Shown: in pieces, positions 13,022 through 23,782 of the stretch
Layout: each line of letters starts with the position of its first letter
How positions within the stretch are numbered: position 1 is the first letter of the stretch
Assembly: GCA_022695795.1 (NCBI GenBank)
Contig: MU404071.1
Location: 372,001 to 436,000, forward strand
Reading direction: 5' to 3'
DNA length: 64,000 nt
Origin: Biscogniauxia marginata
Lineage: Eukaryota; Ascomycota; Sordariomycetes; Xylariales; Xylariaceae
The notes under the pieces: generated by a model
What the model was told of the DNA's origin: nothing
What the model saw: only the letters and a program-made list of their open reading frames with translations
Database searches by the model: none
Program-made: the position numbers and the translations under genes

Positions 13022-14204
13022 ATGGCGCTTCACAATCCGAACAACTGGCACTGGGTCAGCAAGAATGCCGGCGAGTGGGCCAAACAATGGTTCGACGAGA
13101 ATCTGACCAAGATCTCGGCTGAGGATGGAGAGGTCACCGCCAAGATCAGCAAGGTTATCAGCATGGACGGTGACGTTGATGTCAGTCAACGAAAAGGGAA
13201 GGTGATCACCATTTTCGACGTGAGGCTCGTCCTCGAATACTCCGGTATGTCTCCAGTCTATCTATAGCGCAATGCCCGAAGTCCAAAAGACATGGCACAA
13301 AGGACGTGACAGTCCTAACAGCTCAACAGGAAGCGCGCCTGATGAGGAGCAAGTCTCGGGAACCATCACCGTCCCCGAGGTAGCCCATGACACCGAAGAG
13401 GACGATTTTGTCGTACGCTCTTACCCGTGCCCAGCCATCCACCAAAGCTTTCTTCTGACTTACACGCACAGTTTGACATTGATATCCACTCGGAATCGAA
13501 AGAGAAACAGCCCGTGAAAGATCTGATTCGAGCTAAGATCACGCCACAGCTGCGGAAAGAGTTCTTGAAGCTCACGCCGGCTTTGATCGCGGAGCACGGC
13601 AAGGATCTCCAACACGCTGTCGGTTCCAACCCCTCGAGTGGATTCTCCACACCCAAGTATCACCCGCAGAAGGGTGCTTCTGTGAAGCCAGACGCCTCGA
13701 CAAGCACCCAACGCAACGCTACTAGCATCGTCAACACGACAACAGTGACGGACCAGGAAGAGTTCCGGACCACTGCTGCCGAGATGTACCAGACCTTCAC
13801 AGATCCACAACGCCTTGCCGCCTTCACCCGTGCTCCCCCGAAGAGATTCGACGGTGCAAAGAAGGGTGGTGTCTTTGAGCTGTTTGATGGAAACGTCTCG
13901 GGCGAGTACGAGGAGCTTAATGAGCCAACCAAGATCGTTCAGACTTGGCGCCTCAAGCAGTGGCCGGAAGGTCATTACTCGAAGCAAGTCATCCACTTTG
14001 ACCAGAACGACGTGGATGGCGTTACGGTCATGAGGGTCGAATGGACCGGGGTCCCTGTTGGTCAAGAGGAGGTGACGAAGCGCAATTGGGACGAATACTA
14101 CGTGAGAAGCATCAAGAAGACATTTGGGTAAGCATTTGATTCTTATTTAACTTGAAAGCCGTTTTACAGGCTAACTGAGTAACAGATTCGGAACTATCCT
14201 GTGA
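13022..14204 (+). CDS. AHA1: AHA1, activator of Hsp90 ATPase
   Basis: Four exons, 13022-13244, 13330-13412, 13472-14127 and 14186-14204, code 326 residues, close to the usual Aha1 length. The start MALHNPNNWHWVSKNAGEWA is the typical Aha1 N terminus with the NxNNWHW motif. Residues 1 to about 145 form the N-terminal domain that binds the Hsp90 middle domain and stimulates its ATPase. A variable Ser/Thr linker follows, and residues about 190-326 form the AHSA1/SRPBCC domain (FDGNVSGEYEEL, WRLKQWPEGHYS, and the end FGFGTIL). The tiny last exon of 19 nt is needed to give the conserved C terminus. The protein is a cytosolic co-chaperone. No convincing heat-shock element was seen upstream. Confidence 0.96.
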
Positions 14205-15115
14205 TTGTGACTAGACCAGGCCATACGGCGTTCGCTGGCTCAATGGCGTATTTCGGACAAGAAACGGCGGATAGCCCTCGTAGGCACATGTTCTCCATTG
14301 AGGATACAACATAGGCTGGGTAAAACAAACGCTAGAAATGACAAATTAATATAGAGAGAGACCTTGCATATTTGACCACGGTTTAGGAGTCTATGATGAT
14401 AGGCTATAGATAGAACTGAGTTGATGATGTTCCTATAACTTTAGACCTATAGTGCTGTGTTAATTGTGATAGGTTAATCAATGTGTCTAAATGTAGCTCC
14501 TTACCAGGTATTTAGTATATACATATATACTGCATTCTCGGTACATATATGTCAACTCAGCGCATCCAAGACGGAGAGGTCCGCACACAATTTACGAGTG
14601 TTCTCCTAGGCGTATAAAATCTAGCTAGACCAAATCGTTATATTTCTCAAACCGGTTTGTATAGCATTCTTTGTAAACATATCAACACCTAATAATTACC
14701 GGTAATACTGAATGAGAGATTCGGCGGAACTGGTTAATACTGTGTTTGTTGTCTAGCTATAGTAATCTGTAAATCTTAATAGTAACCACAAATCTGGCTG
14801 TTTAGGACAATCATTATGCAGCCTATAATGAATGGTTGAGCACTGCCAAGAGTCATTCATATTCTTCGTGATATTCGTTGAAAGCTGGCACAACCAAGCC
14901 TTTGTTTATATCTGAAAGAACATTGTTCTGCCAAACATGGGGCTTTTATTGCCATCGCTGCTTAAAAGCCCCGTACTATAATATTTATATGCCGGATAGG
15001 TAACTTGCATCAACTAGAAGACTCCTTATTACATATACCGAACCGATACATATTTGCAATCAGCAGTCTTTCATCAATCTTTTCGTATCTTTACTTACTG
15101 GCACAGCTCATTAAC
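14205..15115. other. Intergenic, no gene seen
   Basis: About 0.9 kb of AT-rich DNA holding the AHA1 3' flank and the promoter of the next gene. TATA-like sequence (AATATTTATATG) lies at about 14981-14992. Confidence 0.5.
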
Positions 15116-16039
15116 ATGGCTAACCCACCCTACTTCTTTGCTTGCGGTGATCCGCAGGAAGAAGTGGGCGCCCTTAGGCTCTGGGAGGCCATTCTGAACA
15201 CTGACATTCTTCCACAGGTCCGACGCGGTTATCCTTTGAAGCTCCCCTACCTATCCTGCCCCAGGTGCCGAAGTGAAACCTCCAAGTTTACCAGTGAGCA
15301 TCTACGGCGCATCCGTTTCCTCATCAAGAAGCTCACTCACGCCAACCTGGCCGAAATGTCGCAGCTCTTCTGGGAGCTGCTGCCGCTGCGGTCACAGCCG
15401 GACCACCTGGGCCATTCTGGCCAACCCTCTAAGTTCCATCAGCTGATGCTCCTATGGACGTACACGCTGACTGGCCTCCTAACCCCCTATCAGTACGAAG
15501 GGCCTTTCCTACCCGTGGTCAAGCGACTGTACGGGATCGACGTGCTGAGGGGCGTCACCGAGGGTGGGATATACAGCCTCCACGGGCTGATTATGCACTG
15601 GGCTAAGTACAACGCCTCGCTCGAGGACATCAGGGCCCTCGTCCCGGTAACGCAGGCGGAAGTAAATAAGCGCGTGCAGGACATAGTGGCTACCATTGAG
15701 GCGCTCCTGCGGCAGGCCAACGACATCCTACTTACCACGGCGGCGGATCTGCTGATCGAGCAGGACGGCGAGCAGGGTGGGTTGCTGGATCTGGAGACGC
15801 TGCGCGTAGATTATAGCCAGCAGCTTAGTCTGTATGATGCCCTGAGCGATGCCTACGGGCTCCAGGAGAGCGCCTATGAGGTACTGCACCAAATCCGGGG
15901 TTTCGGGACCGCAATCACGGGGCCGGAGGAGCAGGACGCTCTCCTGCGCCGTGCCCAGGAGTCTATGGGTCCTCTCTGGACGGCTTGTGTGAGGGTTCGC
16001 AAGAAGGCTCTGGACTTGGTTAAGTTTCGTGAAGACTGA
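15116..16039 (+). CDS. Unrecognised 307-residue protein with a CPRC motif, single exon
   Basis: One uninterrupted frame of 307 codons. I chose the ATG at 15116 (MANPPYFFACGDPQEE) over the upstream in-frame ATG at 15005, because the upstream segment looks like translated leader. The sequence is helical and leucine-rich, with no signal peptide or transmembrane segment. A CPRCR pair sits near residue 46 with another Cys at residue 10, but no full zinc-finger set is visible. I do not recognise a family. The lack of introns and the long gene-free flanks suggest an accessory or lineage-restricted gene. Codon use looks like that of the neighbouring coding genes, and the ORF length argues that it is real. 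Confidence 0.65.
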   Translation: MANPPYFFACGDPQEEVGALRLWEAILNTDILPQVRRGYPLKLPYLSCPRCRSETSKFTSEHLRRIRFLIKKLTHANLAEMSQLFWELLPLRSQPDHLGHSGQPSKFHQLMLLWTYTLTGLLTPYQYEGPFLPVVKRLYGIDVLRGVTEGGIYSLHGLIMHWAKYNASLEDIRALVPVTQAEVNKRVQDIVATIEALLRQANDILLTTAADLLIEQDGEQGGLLDLETLRVDYSQQLSLYDALSDAYGLQESAYEVLHQIRGFGTAITGPEEQDALLRRAQESMGPLWTACVRVRKKALDLVKFRED

Positions 16040-16479
16040 TTTGGCTGACCCTCTTTCGTGATATCTTTAACTGATGTAGAGACAGTAGAAGTTCAAATTC
16101 ATAATCATTCCCGCTTCCCCCCCAAAAAAATCCCCCGAAAAGAGATCTTATCAGCCACGGTGACTAGCTGGTGAATTTGAAAATAAAACTACCGAGTGTC
16201 TATAGCAAAGACTCTGTAATCTTCAGGTAAAGACTTTAGATCTTGAGTCTCTAAAACACAAGCAGTAACAAGGTCTAATGTCCCAGTAACGATATCAGAA
16301 TCATCAGGGCACTGACGCTTTAGTCAATACCTAAAGTGAACATTCAGCTCTATGAGCATAGTTTCCATATCCCACTGCAGAAAAGACATCGTTATTAACT
16401 GAAAATAAAACAATCCTAAAAGGTCATTATGTTCTTCCCCTTCTTCCTCCCCATAAAAAATACATTATCTACCCGTCCA
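16040..16479. other. Short intergenic stretch between convergent genes
   Basis: AT-rich 3' flank of two convergent genes; nothing recognisable within it. Confidence 0.5.
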
Positions 16480-17340
16480 TTAAGCCACGTCTTTACCCAG
16501 TGGAATACTAGTTCCGGAGCACGGTACGTCAAACACGCTGCCGCAGACGTTGTCGTTGCTGCAATTATCCCGGCTATACCCTTTCTTGCCGTCGGGCTGG
16601 ACCCACTGGCCGCGCCTCGACAGCGCGTCCCGGCCGACTATAGAGAATCAGTAACCCACCCCTTTCCCTTCCCCCTTCTTTGTAGGAACTATTAGATGTG
16701 TTCAGGGACCAGAGATCCCAGCGAAGAAAGGAAAAAATTTGTCTTTTCCAAGATACGATCCAAGAAGGATTTCAACAAAGGGAAAGGGGAAATATATATA
16801 TATAAAGGGGTTTTTTGTTTTTTATAACTTACCCGGACACTTCTCATCGATGCCCGCCCACGCGACGTTGATCTCGCCCGAGCTGCAGGAAACCCCCCCC
16901 TCGTCCCCGCCGACGGCGAAGTTGCACAGCGCAACCCGCACCGAGCCGTAGTCGGCATACACGTGCGTGTGCGGGGCCGCCCGGCCGCCCCCGTCGCACC
17001 ACGTCTGCACGATCTGGCTCGCATACGCAAAGTCCCAATACCCGAGCCCCTGCTGGTCGTCACAGTACACCTCCGCCCCCTGGTCGTCGCGGGCGCGGGC
17101 GCGGGGGAGAGATATGTTCTTGGCGGCGAAGGAGGAGGGCGAGAATTCGGCGGCTAGCTTCTTGTGCGCGGCGGCGATGCGCGAGGGCGTGGCGACGTTT
17201 TCGTACTTGTATTGCTGCCCTGGTGGTGATGGTGGCGACGGCGGTGATGGTGCTAGTGGTGGTTGCGGCTGTTGTTGCTGTTCGAGGGACAGCACCTCGG
17301 AGAGGGATGTTGCGAGGAGTAAGAATGGAAGGAGCTGCAT
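16480..17340 (-). CDS. Secreted cysteine-rich protein, unknown function
   Basis: Two exons, 17340-16833 and 16637-16480, give 221 residues. The 195-nt intron runs from GTAAGT to TATAG and restores frame. The start MQLLPFLLLATSLSEVLS is a clear signal peptide, so I chose it over the upstream in-frame ATG at 17505. A Gln/Pro/Ser-rich linker follows (about residues 20-42). The mature part has eight cysteines, an even number consistent with four disulfides, and is rich in Gly, Asp and aromatic residues. I recognise no enzyme family. It is exported, and could be a cell-wall, adhesion or effector-like protein. It lies near a secreted pectate lyase in a gene-sparse region. The second exon is supported by the extra cysteines and a clean stop. 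Confidence 0.7.
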
Positions 17341-20206
17341 TACCGGTGTTATGTCTTCGCAGAATCTCACGATGTTCGGAGTAGATAATGTTGCTTGAGC
17401 AGAGTGGGATATCGGGTAGACACAATCTAAAACTACGCGCTTAAGGGGCCGGTTTAAGATTTTTGCTGCTGGCGATTTGTATGTAATGAGAACGACAGTC
17501 ACCATTCGGTTGAGGAATTTGCTCAGTGTTGAGGGAGTTATTTGGCATGAATCATTTCCAATGTGGGCACGTCGTCCGCTGAGCAGTGACGTGCTATCTG
17601 CAAGTGAATAGAACTGTTATTGAATGGATTTCGAAAGATATACTGAGATGATAAACTAGAATAAAGATCTAATGTGTCACGGTTTATTAATAATGTGCTG
17701 AGAGGATCAGGTCTCGTCGATGTGTATTTCGCGCACCTTTAATGCGAACTTAAAATTATCTCTACGAAATAATTTTATCCTGCTCTCGTAGCTTATCTTG
17801 TTGCCTTTCGAATATCTGTAAGCAGGCAACGCAACTGATTTTTGGAAGTCTGTCTAAAGGTATACAAAAAGAAAGTGTTTTCTCGAGTATGAGTTATAAC
17901 TATTCGTGGGTATTTCAAGCTGTTTTGGTATCTCGCAGCCTGCATTTCCTGCTTCTTTGCCATCCAAACAATAGACTCTAAATAAATCATTCGTTGTTCA
18001 GTTATAAGTCTTGTTTCTATCTCAGACAAAATTTGTGAATTTTCACGGGCTGATTAGTGCGTCAGAATTTACTTCTCGAACTTCGTTTATGACAAAGCGA
18101 TAGTAAGATATCTTGTCAGTTTCGAAATGCGAAATCCTATTAGAAGGATTAATTTACCTATCAATATATTGGTAGTTCATGGATACATAGAAGCAGTATA
18201 TTTCAATTCCAATATTAGGAACTTTGCTAACAAGACTCTAGAATATACGTCGGACTCTTTGAGCTAGTTCTCCCAGGACATATCCCCCCGGAAAAAAAAA
18301 AAGAAAGAAAAGAAGGAAGAATATACATACACCACCCATTATCAAAAAGAACCGTAGTTTTGAGATATGTAATATGCGTTCTCTATGGCTACCTAGTGAG
18401 GCGAACCAAGTGTTCTGGGTCCTATTCTGCATATGTCTTCCCTTGATCTTCATATCCATATTATGGTAGGTATAGACGGTGTTTACAAAAGAACGGGACT
18501 CTGATGAGTGATAGGAAAATCAACTCTTCACCGTAACCCTATGATGAGTATGAGTGCTTTAAACACCGTTGTGTAGTTGAAGTATAGGATACGCGTATTA
18601 ACATTAGCGCAAATGCCTTGATTTGGTAATTTAACCACTCGCTTCTCGAGACTATTATTACCGAGTCTAGAAAGTGCTCCAAGAAAGAGGATTGCAGTGA
18701 TGGCGTTGCCTAGTTATTCTTGATTTTTGCGACCTCAACCATATCCAACCCTGATTTGAATAGTAATTATTTACATAATATACAAATCCTGACTAATGCA
18801 TATCTCTTCTGTGATACTCCGCCACACACTGTGCTCTGTCTAGCTCTGGAAAGGGACTAGAAGATTTTTGTCCTGACTAACATGTCTTTTCCTACGAGAT
18901 CTGCCTTATGCTTAACCTCAAACTGATCCTTTCGTATCTTGTTTTATCTCCATGTTCTACCAAGCAGCCAGGTAGGCTGAGCTGGGTTGAGGGGGCAGGA
19001 GTCACATGCATGTAAATTAATTATAATGCAACTTATTAACTAGAACGAGTGCCGATCTGGGGAACGGAGGGCTAAATACAACCCCGAGAAACTATAGACG
19101 CTTAAGGACTTGATAGGTTTGACAGGTACTTATGTTCTAGAGTTTTCGATCAGGAGGATGTTTTTGTTTAGTTCGGGAGAATGAAAATTACACGTTGCGG
19201 ACAGCATTAGTTATCATGTGGAGAATCTAACATATATTCAAGCAATTACGTAGCATAGTACAACCTATCTGTGAACGATAATTCGTTGTTGAGACTAGCT
19301 TCTTTTTGACTATTTTTAGATGGAGAGTGTTTATTCTCGGTAGTTCGCAAATGCTGTTAGCTACTATCTTGTAAGTGGTCTAATGTGGTTGTACACCTCG
19401 TGGACTGACATGACGTCGTCGTCGTCGTGAGGTGATCCTATTTCCAAAAGACCCGATCGGCAGTTCTTACTAACATCCTCTTGGCAACGCTTCAGAAAAC
19501 CGGGGGATGTGCTACTTGAAACAACATTCCAAAGCCTTGCCCCCAGTATAGGTCGGTCATGTCGGCCAAAGTTACCGTTTGGGCAATTAGACGCGCACTA
19601 ACATCTCGATCGGCAATAGGTTTCTAAAAGTTAATATGTATCTGACCTAGATGAGAACCGAATTCTTCTTGGTCTCAACTTGCCTGTCTATGTACAGCTC
19701 TCCTGATTTTTGGTTGGCGGGTTTATTCGATTTCTCTGATTAAATACCAAGGCCGCGAGGACGTGGTTATTCCTTTGGCGGGCCGAAGTTAATTAACTCG
19801 GGACGGCGAATGTTAAAGATAGACTCGCGTATTCCGGTCCTCGAGCCGGTGGTTTTTGGAAGGGTAAGGTGTAAGCCTAGGGGGAGCACCCCGTGGAATA
19901 GCAACGTAATCAGGAAGGGTTTATGTAATCTTGAAGCAGGGAGGCAGTGCGAAGCTCCTCGATATAGTCGATAGAGGTAGGTTAAGCCAGAGTTATGATA
20001 GAAGAAGATATAAAGATGGTTATGGTGTTCCCTCTGATGCACCAGTCTCTTTCTCAGCATCACCGCCATCATCCAAGCCGAAGTCTCAGATTTTCTTGTA
20101 TATACACCTTCAGCCATTCGCTACTAAGCTGTGCTTACAACCCTTTTTCGTATCTTACCTTAAACACACTTAGAATTACCTGCGACACAACATCTCACAC
20201 ACAAAC
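17341..20206. other. Long gene-free region between two secreted-protein genes
   Basis: 2.9 kb, AT-rich, with only short open frames lacking family motifs. Contains a GTC-type triplet run near 19417-19427 and an A-rich run near 18292-18315. The right end is the PL3 promoter. Confidence 0.5.
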
Positions 20207-21124
20207 ATGCATACTTCTCTCTTTGTTGTTTCTACTCTGGCCCTAGGTGCCTCTGGCTTCGTGATGCCGGTTCCTCCTCGCACCACTCCGGCCCCTTCAC
20301 TTAAAACTCGCGCTGATAATGGCACTAGCGGTGGCAACTTACCCGCGTCCTCTGGCAGCTCAGTCCTCCAGGAGCCTAAGACAATCGCTGCCGGCGAGTC
20401 TTTCGACGGTGGCCTGTATGCGTTCGACAGGGGGGTTAGCTGTAGTGATGGTGAAGGTGGCGATTCAGATGCTGTCTTCCAGATCGAGGAGGGCGGTTCA
20501 CTGTCCAACGTCATCATCGGACCCAACCAGATCGAGGGTGTTCACTGCCAGGGTGCCTGCACCCTGACTAACGTTTGGTGGTCGGCAGTTTGCGAAGATG
20601 CGAGTCCCCCCCTCTCCCCTGAATTGCTAGCGTTGGTATATCAACACTAACATCATGATGTAGGCCTTCACAATAAAGACTCAGGACGCTGGGGCGACAA
20701 CGAACATCCAGGGCGGCGGCGCTTTCGGTGCCAAAGATAAGGTTCTCCAGGTATGTAGCATTGCGCGCCTTCGCTTGTGAAAAAATGTACTAACTAGCAA
20801 TAGCACAACGGTGCCGGTACCCTGAGCGTCAGCGGCTTCACCGTTGACGACTTCGGCAAGCTCTACCGCAGCTGTGGTAACTGTGATGAAATGTTTGAGC
20901 GTCATGTCGTAATGAGTGATATCACCGCCAGTTCGGGCTCTGTCCTTTGCGGCATCAACTCGAACTACGGCGATACTTGTACCCTCAGCAGCATTAAGGC
21001 TAGCAATGTCGAGGACATCTGCGTCACCTTCACCGGAAATAGCAACGGCGACGAACCAGAAGAGAACGGTTCAGGTCCCTCGGAAAACTGCAAGTACTCC
21101 GAAAGCGACATCACCCAGTCGTAA
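20207..21124 (+). CDS. Pectate lyase, polysaccharide lyase family 3
   Basis: Three exons, 20207-20599, 20664-20750 and 20804-21124, code 266 residues including a signal peptide ([20 protein letters not shown]). PL3 enzymes cleave polygalacturonate by calcium-dependent beta-elimination outside the cell. Signatures are the [18 protein letters not shown] block, [25 protein letters not shown], the [11 protein letters not shown] turn, [20 protein letters not shown] and [12 protein letters not shown], all in the usual order. Conserved cysteines match the family disulfides. Intron 1 (20600-20663) begins with GC rather than GT. The C-terminal ~20 residues are Glu/Ser/Asn-rich. It is the only recognisable enzyme in a gene-sparse stretch and fits plant-tissue maceration. 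Confidence 0.93.
20600..20663 (+). other. GC-AG intron in the pectate lyase gene
   Basis: 64-nt intron starting GCGAGT and ending GTAG, with a CTAAC branch-like sequence at 20647-20651. Phase 0 joining gives VCED|AFTIKT, the family's continuous sequence. The only GT that could serve instead (at 20636) would leave an intron of about 28 nt, which is too short, and would insert about 12 alien residues. Confidence 0.75.
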
Positions 21125-23086
21125 GGAGTTAAGGAGATGGATGAAATACGTTTGCTAGTCTCGGTTTATGAGTGTCCGCACAAACTCGCTCTCTATTCAT
21201 AGTAGTGTTGGGATGGACGTGAAGGATTCCTGGCAAGACGGCGTGCGGTTTTTAAATTTTTGTATATATGCTGGATACTATTTGTTCATATGAAATTAAA
21301 CAGAAGCTTTGAATAGCTTAGTTGACCCCCTTTAAGCATGAATAGTTTCATGTTTCTAGGACTCTACTTCACTTGAGTGATTAACACTAAAACTATGCAG
21401 CCACCCTCATCCCGACGCAAAGAACCTTCATGGGCTTCGTGTGGACGTAGAGAGGGAGCTCGAGCAAGCGGAACAGGTATTTCTCGCACAGAATCTAGAA
21501 CTAGTTGTCTAGGGGTAGGATTGGCAACTTGAAGAGGTACAGCCTGTTGAGTGTCCTTTGGTGCCACTAGTAGTGGTATATCTCTAGACATATGCGGTTG
21601 CTAGATTAGAGGAAGGGGTCTCGGATTGCACATAATGCTTTACTAACTTTGGTTCTATTTAATAATCCGGTGTCCTCTGCTCCGGAGTAAGTTTTTTGAA
21701 AACAACGCCATCTAAATTTTGATCTACATAACCAAGTGGCGCCCTAGACTAGTATCTATAACTCGACAAGCATCAATCATCTCGTAGTAATCAGTGACTT
21801 ATCATTGTCTTAACGCACCTAGTTCGTTGGTGCCACGATACTACGCTAACATGATCGGGCTGGTCGACCAACTTGTATAGTAGAAAAATGGTGACCGGTT
21901 GGCCTAAGCCTACAAGTTTCAAGAGAAATCAGAACGTAATCTCTGATTAGGAATTATACCAACTACGGTGATACAATCATGATCTATCCCGCCACTTATA
22001 TGCTTCTAGTTTCTGCCAATTATGTAAAAAATTGAAGAAGGATTGATATTCTAGACCAGCGACAAGGCCCAAGTGCTAGAAGGTCCAAAGAAATCAGCGT
22101 GATGCTTCTAGTTCCAAGGCTTTCATAGTCAAGAGCGAGAGGCGACACCTTTACTTAAACATGTATGTTTGATTTTGGCTCGTATACCATGTCATTTATA
22201 TGATGACACCAATACATAACTTATGAAGAAGAGGAGGCTTTTGGAGGAATCTACTGTATTGATCTATCTACGCGAAGGATTGAACTTGTGCTCAAGTGCG
22301 AAATTCCTCGCCAGGCCTTAGGGTAGGTTCTAGAGTTTAACAAACGGAAGTAAGGTGACAGATGGTATGTATAGACATCAGCATCTGTACAATGTATAAC
22401 AACTCTGTGTTATACTTTTTGTTCCCCCCTTAGACCTCTTACGTACACGAGACATTTATGTGCTTCGCGAACCCCGAGGACAAGAGATTTGCAGAGAGGT
22501 ACATACTTAATAAAAGTAAAATTTCCCGTTTTAATATACTTTCTGTATTCTTTATGAACATTTGCGGGATCTTCTTGACCTATGTCGATTTAATTATCAA
22601 TGCCTTGAATAATACACATTTGACCTTGACTGGAGTGCTATGTAAAAATAACTATTCAGTCATGCTACGTATAGGGGCTCCTAAATAACCTGGACTCATA
22701 GTCGCGGGACCAATATACCCCCCCTCCCCTTTTCTTTTAGGTCTTTAATAAGTGACGAATATCGTCGTCTATTATTCGCGATCTAGCATGCGCCTTGAAC
22801 CTAGATAAGCATCGACATGTGTAAAATCGATTGGATCGTCTCAATTGTACTGAAAATGAGTGGCCCATTCGAATCGCCGCTTTAGGGGTTGGTCCTGAAG
22901 TACCTATAAGACTATGCATGGCCTCAATAGAATGACTGATCAACAAGCGGCACTCGATGCGCATAGTGAGTAGCGTTCTACTTTCCTCTATCCCTCGGCG
23001 CGCATATTTTCGCAGGTGAGCCAACCGGCTCGACCGCGCAATCTGGGATCATGGCCGGTGGCTCCGATGTCTCTCATCCGTGGCCC
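21125..23086. other. Gene-free 2 kb, AT-rich, possible relic sequence
   Basis: No complete gene seen. A 75-codon minus-strand open frame at 21364-21591, and shorter minus-strand fragments up to about 22300, have protein-like composition but no motif I can name. A poly-C/T tract is present near 22719-22730. A degraded retroelement is possible but not shown. Confidence 0.4.
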
Positions 23087-23410
23087 TTAGTCCTGCTTCT
23101 CGCCCTGGGTATACTCCACCGGTAGATCCATGCCGACCCTCCTTGCCGTGAGCCTGACACGCTCTTCTTCGTCCATGTTCATTCCCGGGTTATACCGCTC
23201 CAGCAGAGTTGTATATTGGCGCTGCGCCTTGAGATACTGCAGTAGCTGGTCTGCCTGGGCGGCGGCGTGCTCGTGGTCCGGGTCGCGCGAGAAGCTCTGT
23301 CGCAATCGATGATGGAGAGGCGATCGCGTATGTGCTGCGGAGAGTGGTCGGGGAGGCAGCTCTCGGAGCAGAGAGCGGTAGAGGGAGCGTATTTGGGTTG
23401 GGTTGGACAT
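23087..23410 (-). CDS. FMC1: FMC1, LYR-family assembly factor of mitochondrial ATP synthase
   Basis: Single exon, 107 residues, normal length for Fmc1. The N terminus SLYRSLLRELPPRPLS carries the L-Y-R tripeptide followed by the basic/proline pattern of the Fmc1 branch of the LYR (complex 1) superfamily. The middle has the Arg/Phe/Asp block (LRQSFSRDPD), and the C terminus is a polar helix that includes LLERYNPGMNMDEEERVRLTARRVGMDLP, shown here only by its extent at about residues 68-96. Fmc1 acts in the mitochondrial matrix with Atp12 to assemble the F1 head of ATP synthase. It is divergent from another mitochondrial gene with 372 bp between starts, so the two may share a promoter. Confidence 0.88.
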   Translation of the reverse strand: MSNPTQIRSLYRSLLRELPPRPLSAAHTRSPLHHRLRQSFSRDPDHEHAAAQADQLLQYLKAQRQYTTLLERYNPGMNMDEEERVRLTARRVGMDLPVEYTQGEKQD

Positions 23411-23782
23411 GGCGTTGAGATGTCTACTCAGTACCTAAGTTTAGTGGTGGTGGTGGTGGTGATGGAGAAAAGAAGAGCGCACGCATGGAAAGGTATAAGA
23501 GAGAAAGTGAATGGAAGCTCGGTGTAAGTGGAAAATGGAATGGATGGAATCTTGGCTGCGTCTATCGATAAGAGAGATAAGATAACATTAGTACGCTTTT
23601 CGCCCGCCACTAATCGAGAATTTCTGTGCCGCCAGCCGCAATTGAAAATCGATCCATTTTCATAATTCTCCCTTCATAATTTTTCTTCTTCTGCGACGCA
23701 TTGCGTACAATCGCAAGACAGCCAATTGATGGTTCTGGATTAACCTGGCGAGCCATGACCCATAAGAGTATTTAGCTTCGCA
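23411..23782. promoter_or_regulatory. Bidirectional promoter of FMC1 and the EngB-type GTPase
   Basis: 372 bp separate two divergent genes for mitochondrial proteins. A CCAAT box lies at 23722-23726, about 57 bp before the GTPase ATG. A GTG-triplet run occurs at 23444-23463. Shared control is inferred from geometry. Confidence 0.45.

Noticed and set aside
16429..16695. 88-codon plus-strand open frame
   Set aside because: Antisense to the second exon and intron of the cysteine-rich secreted protein.
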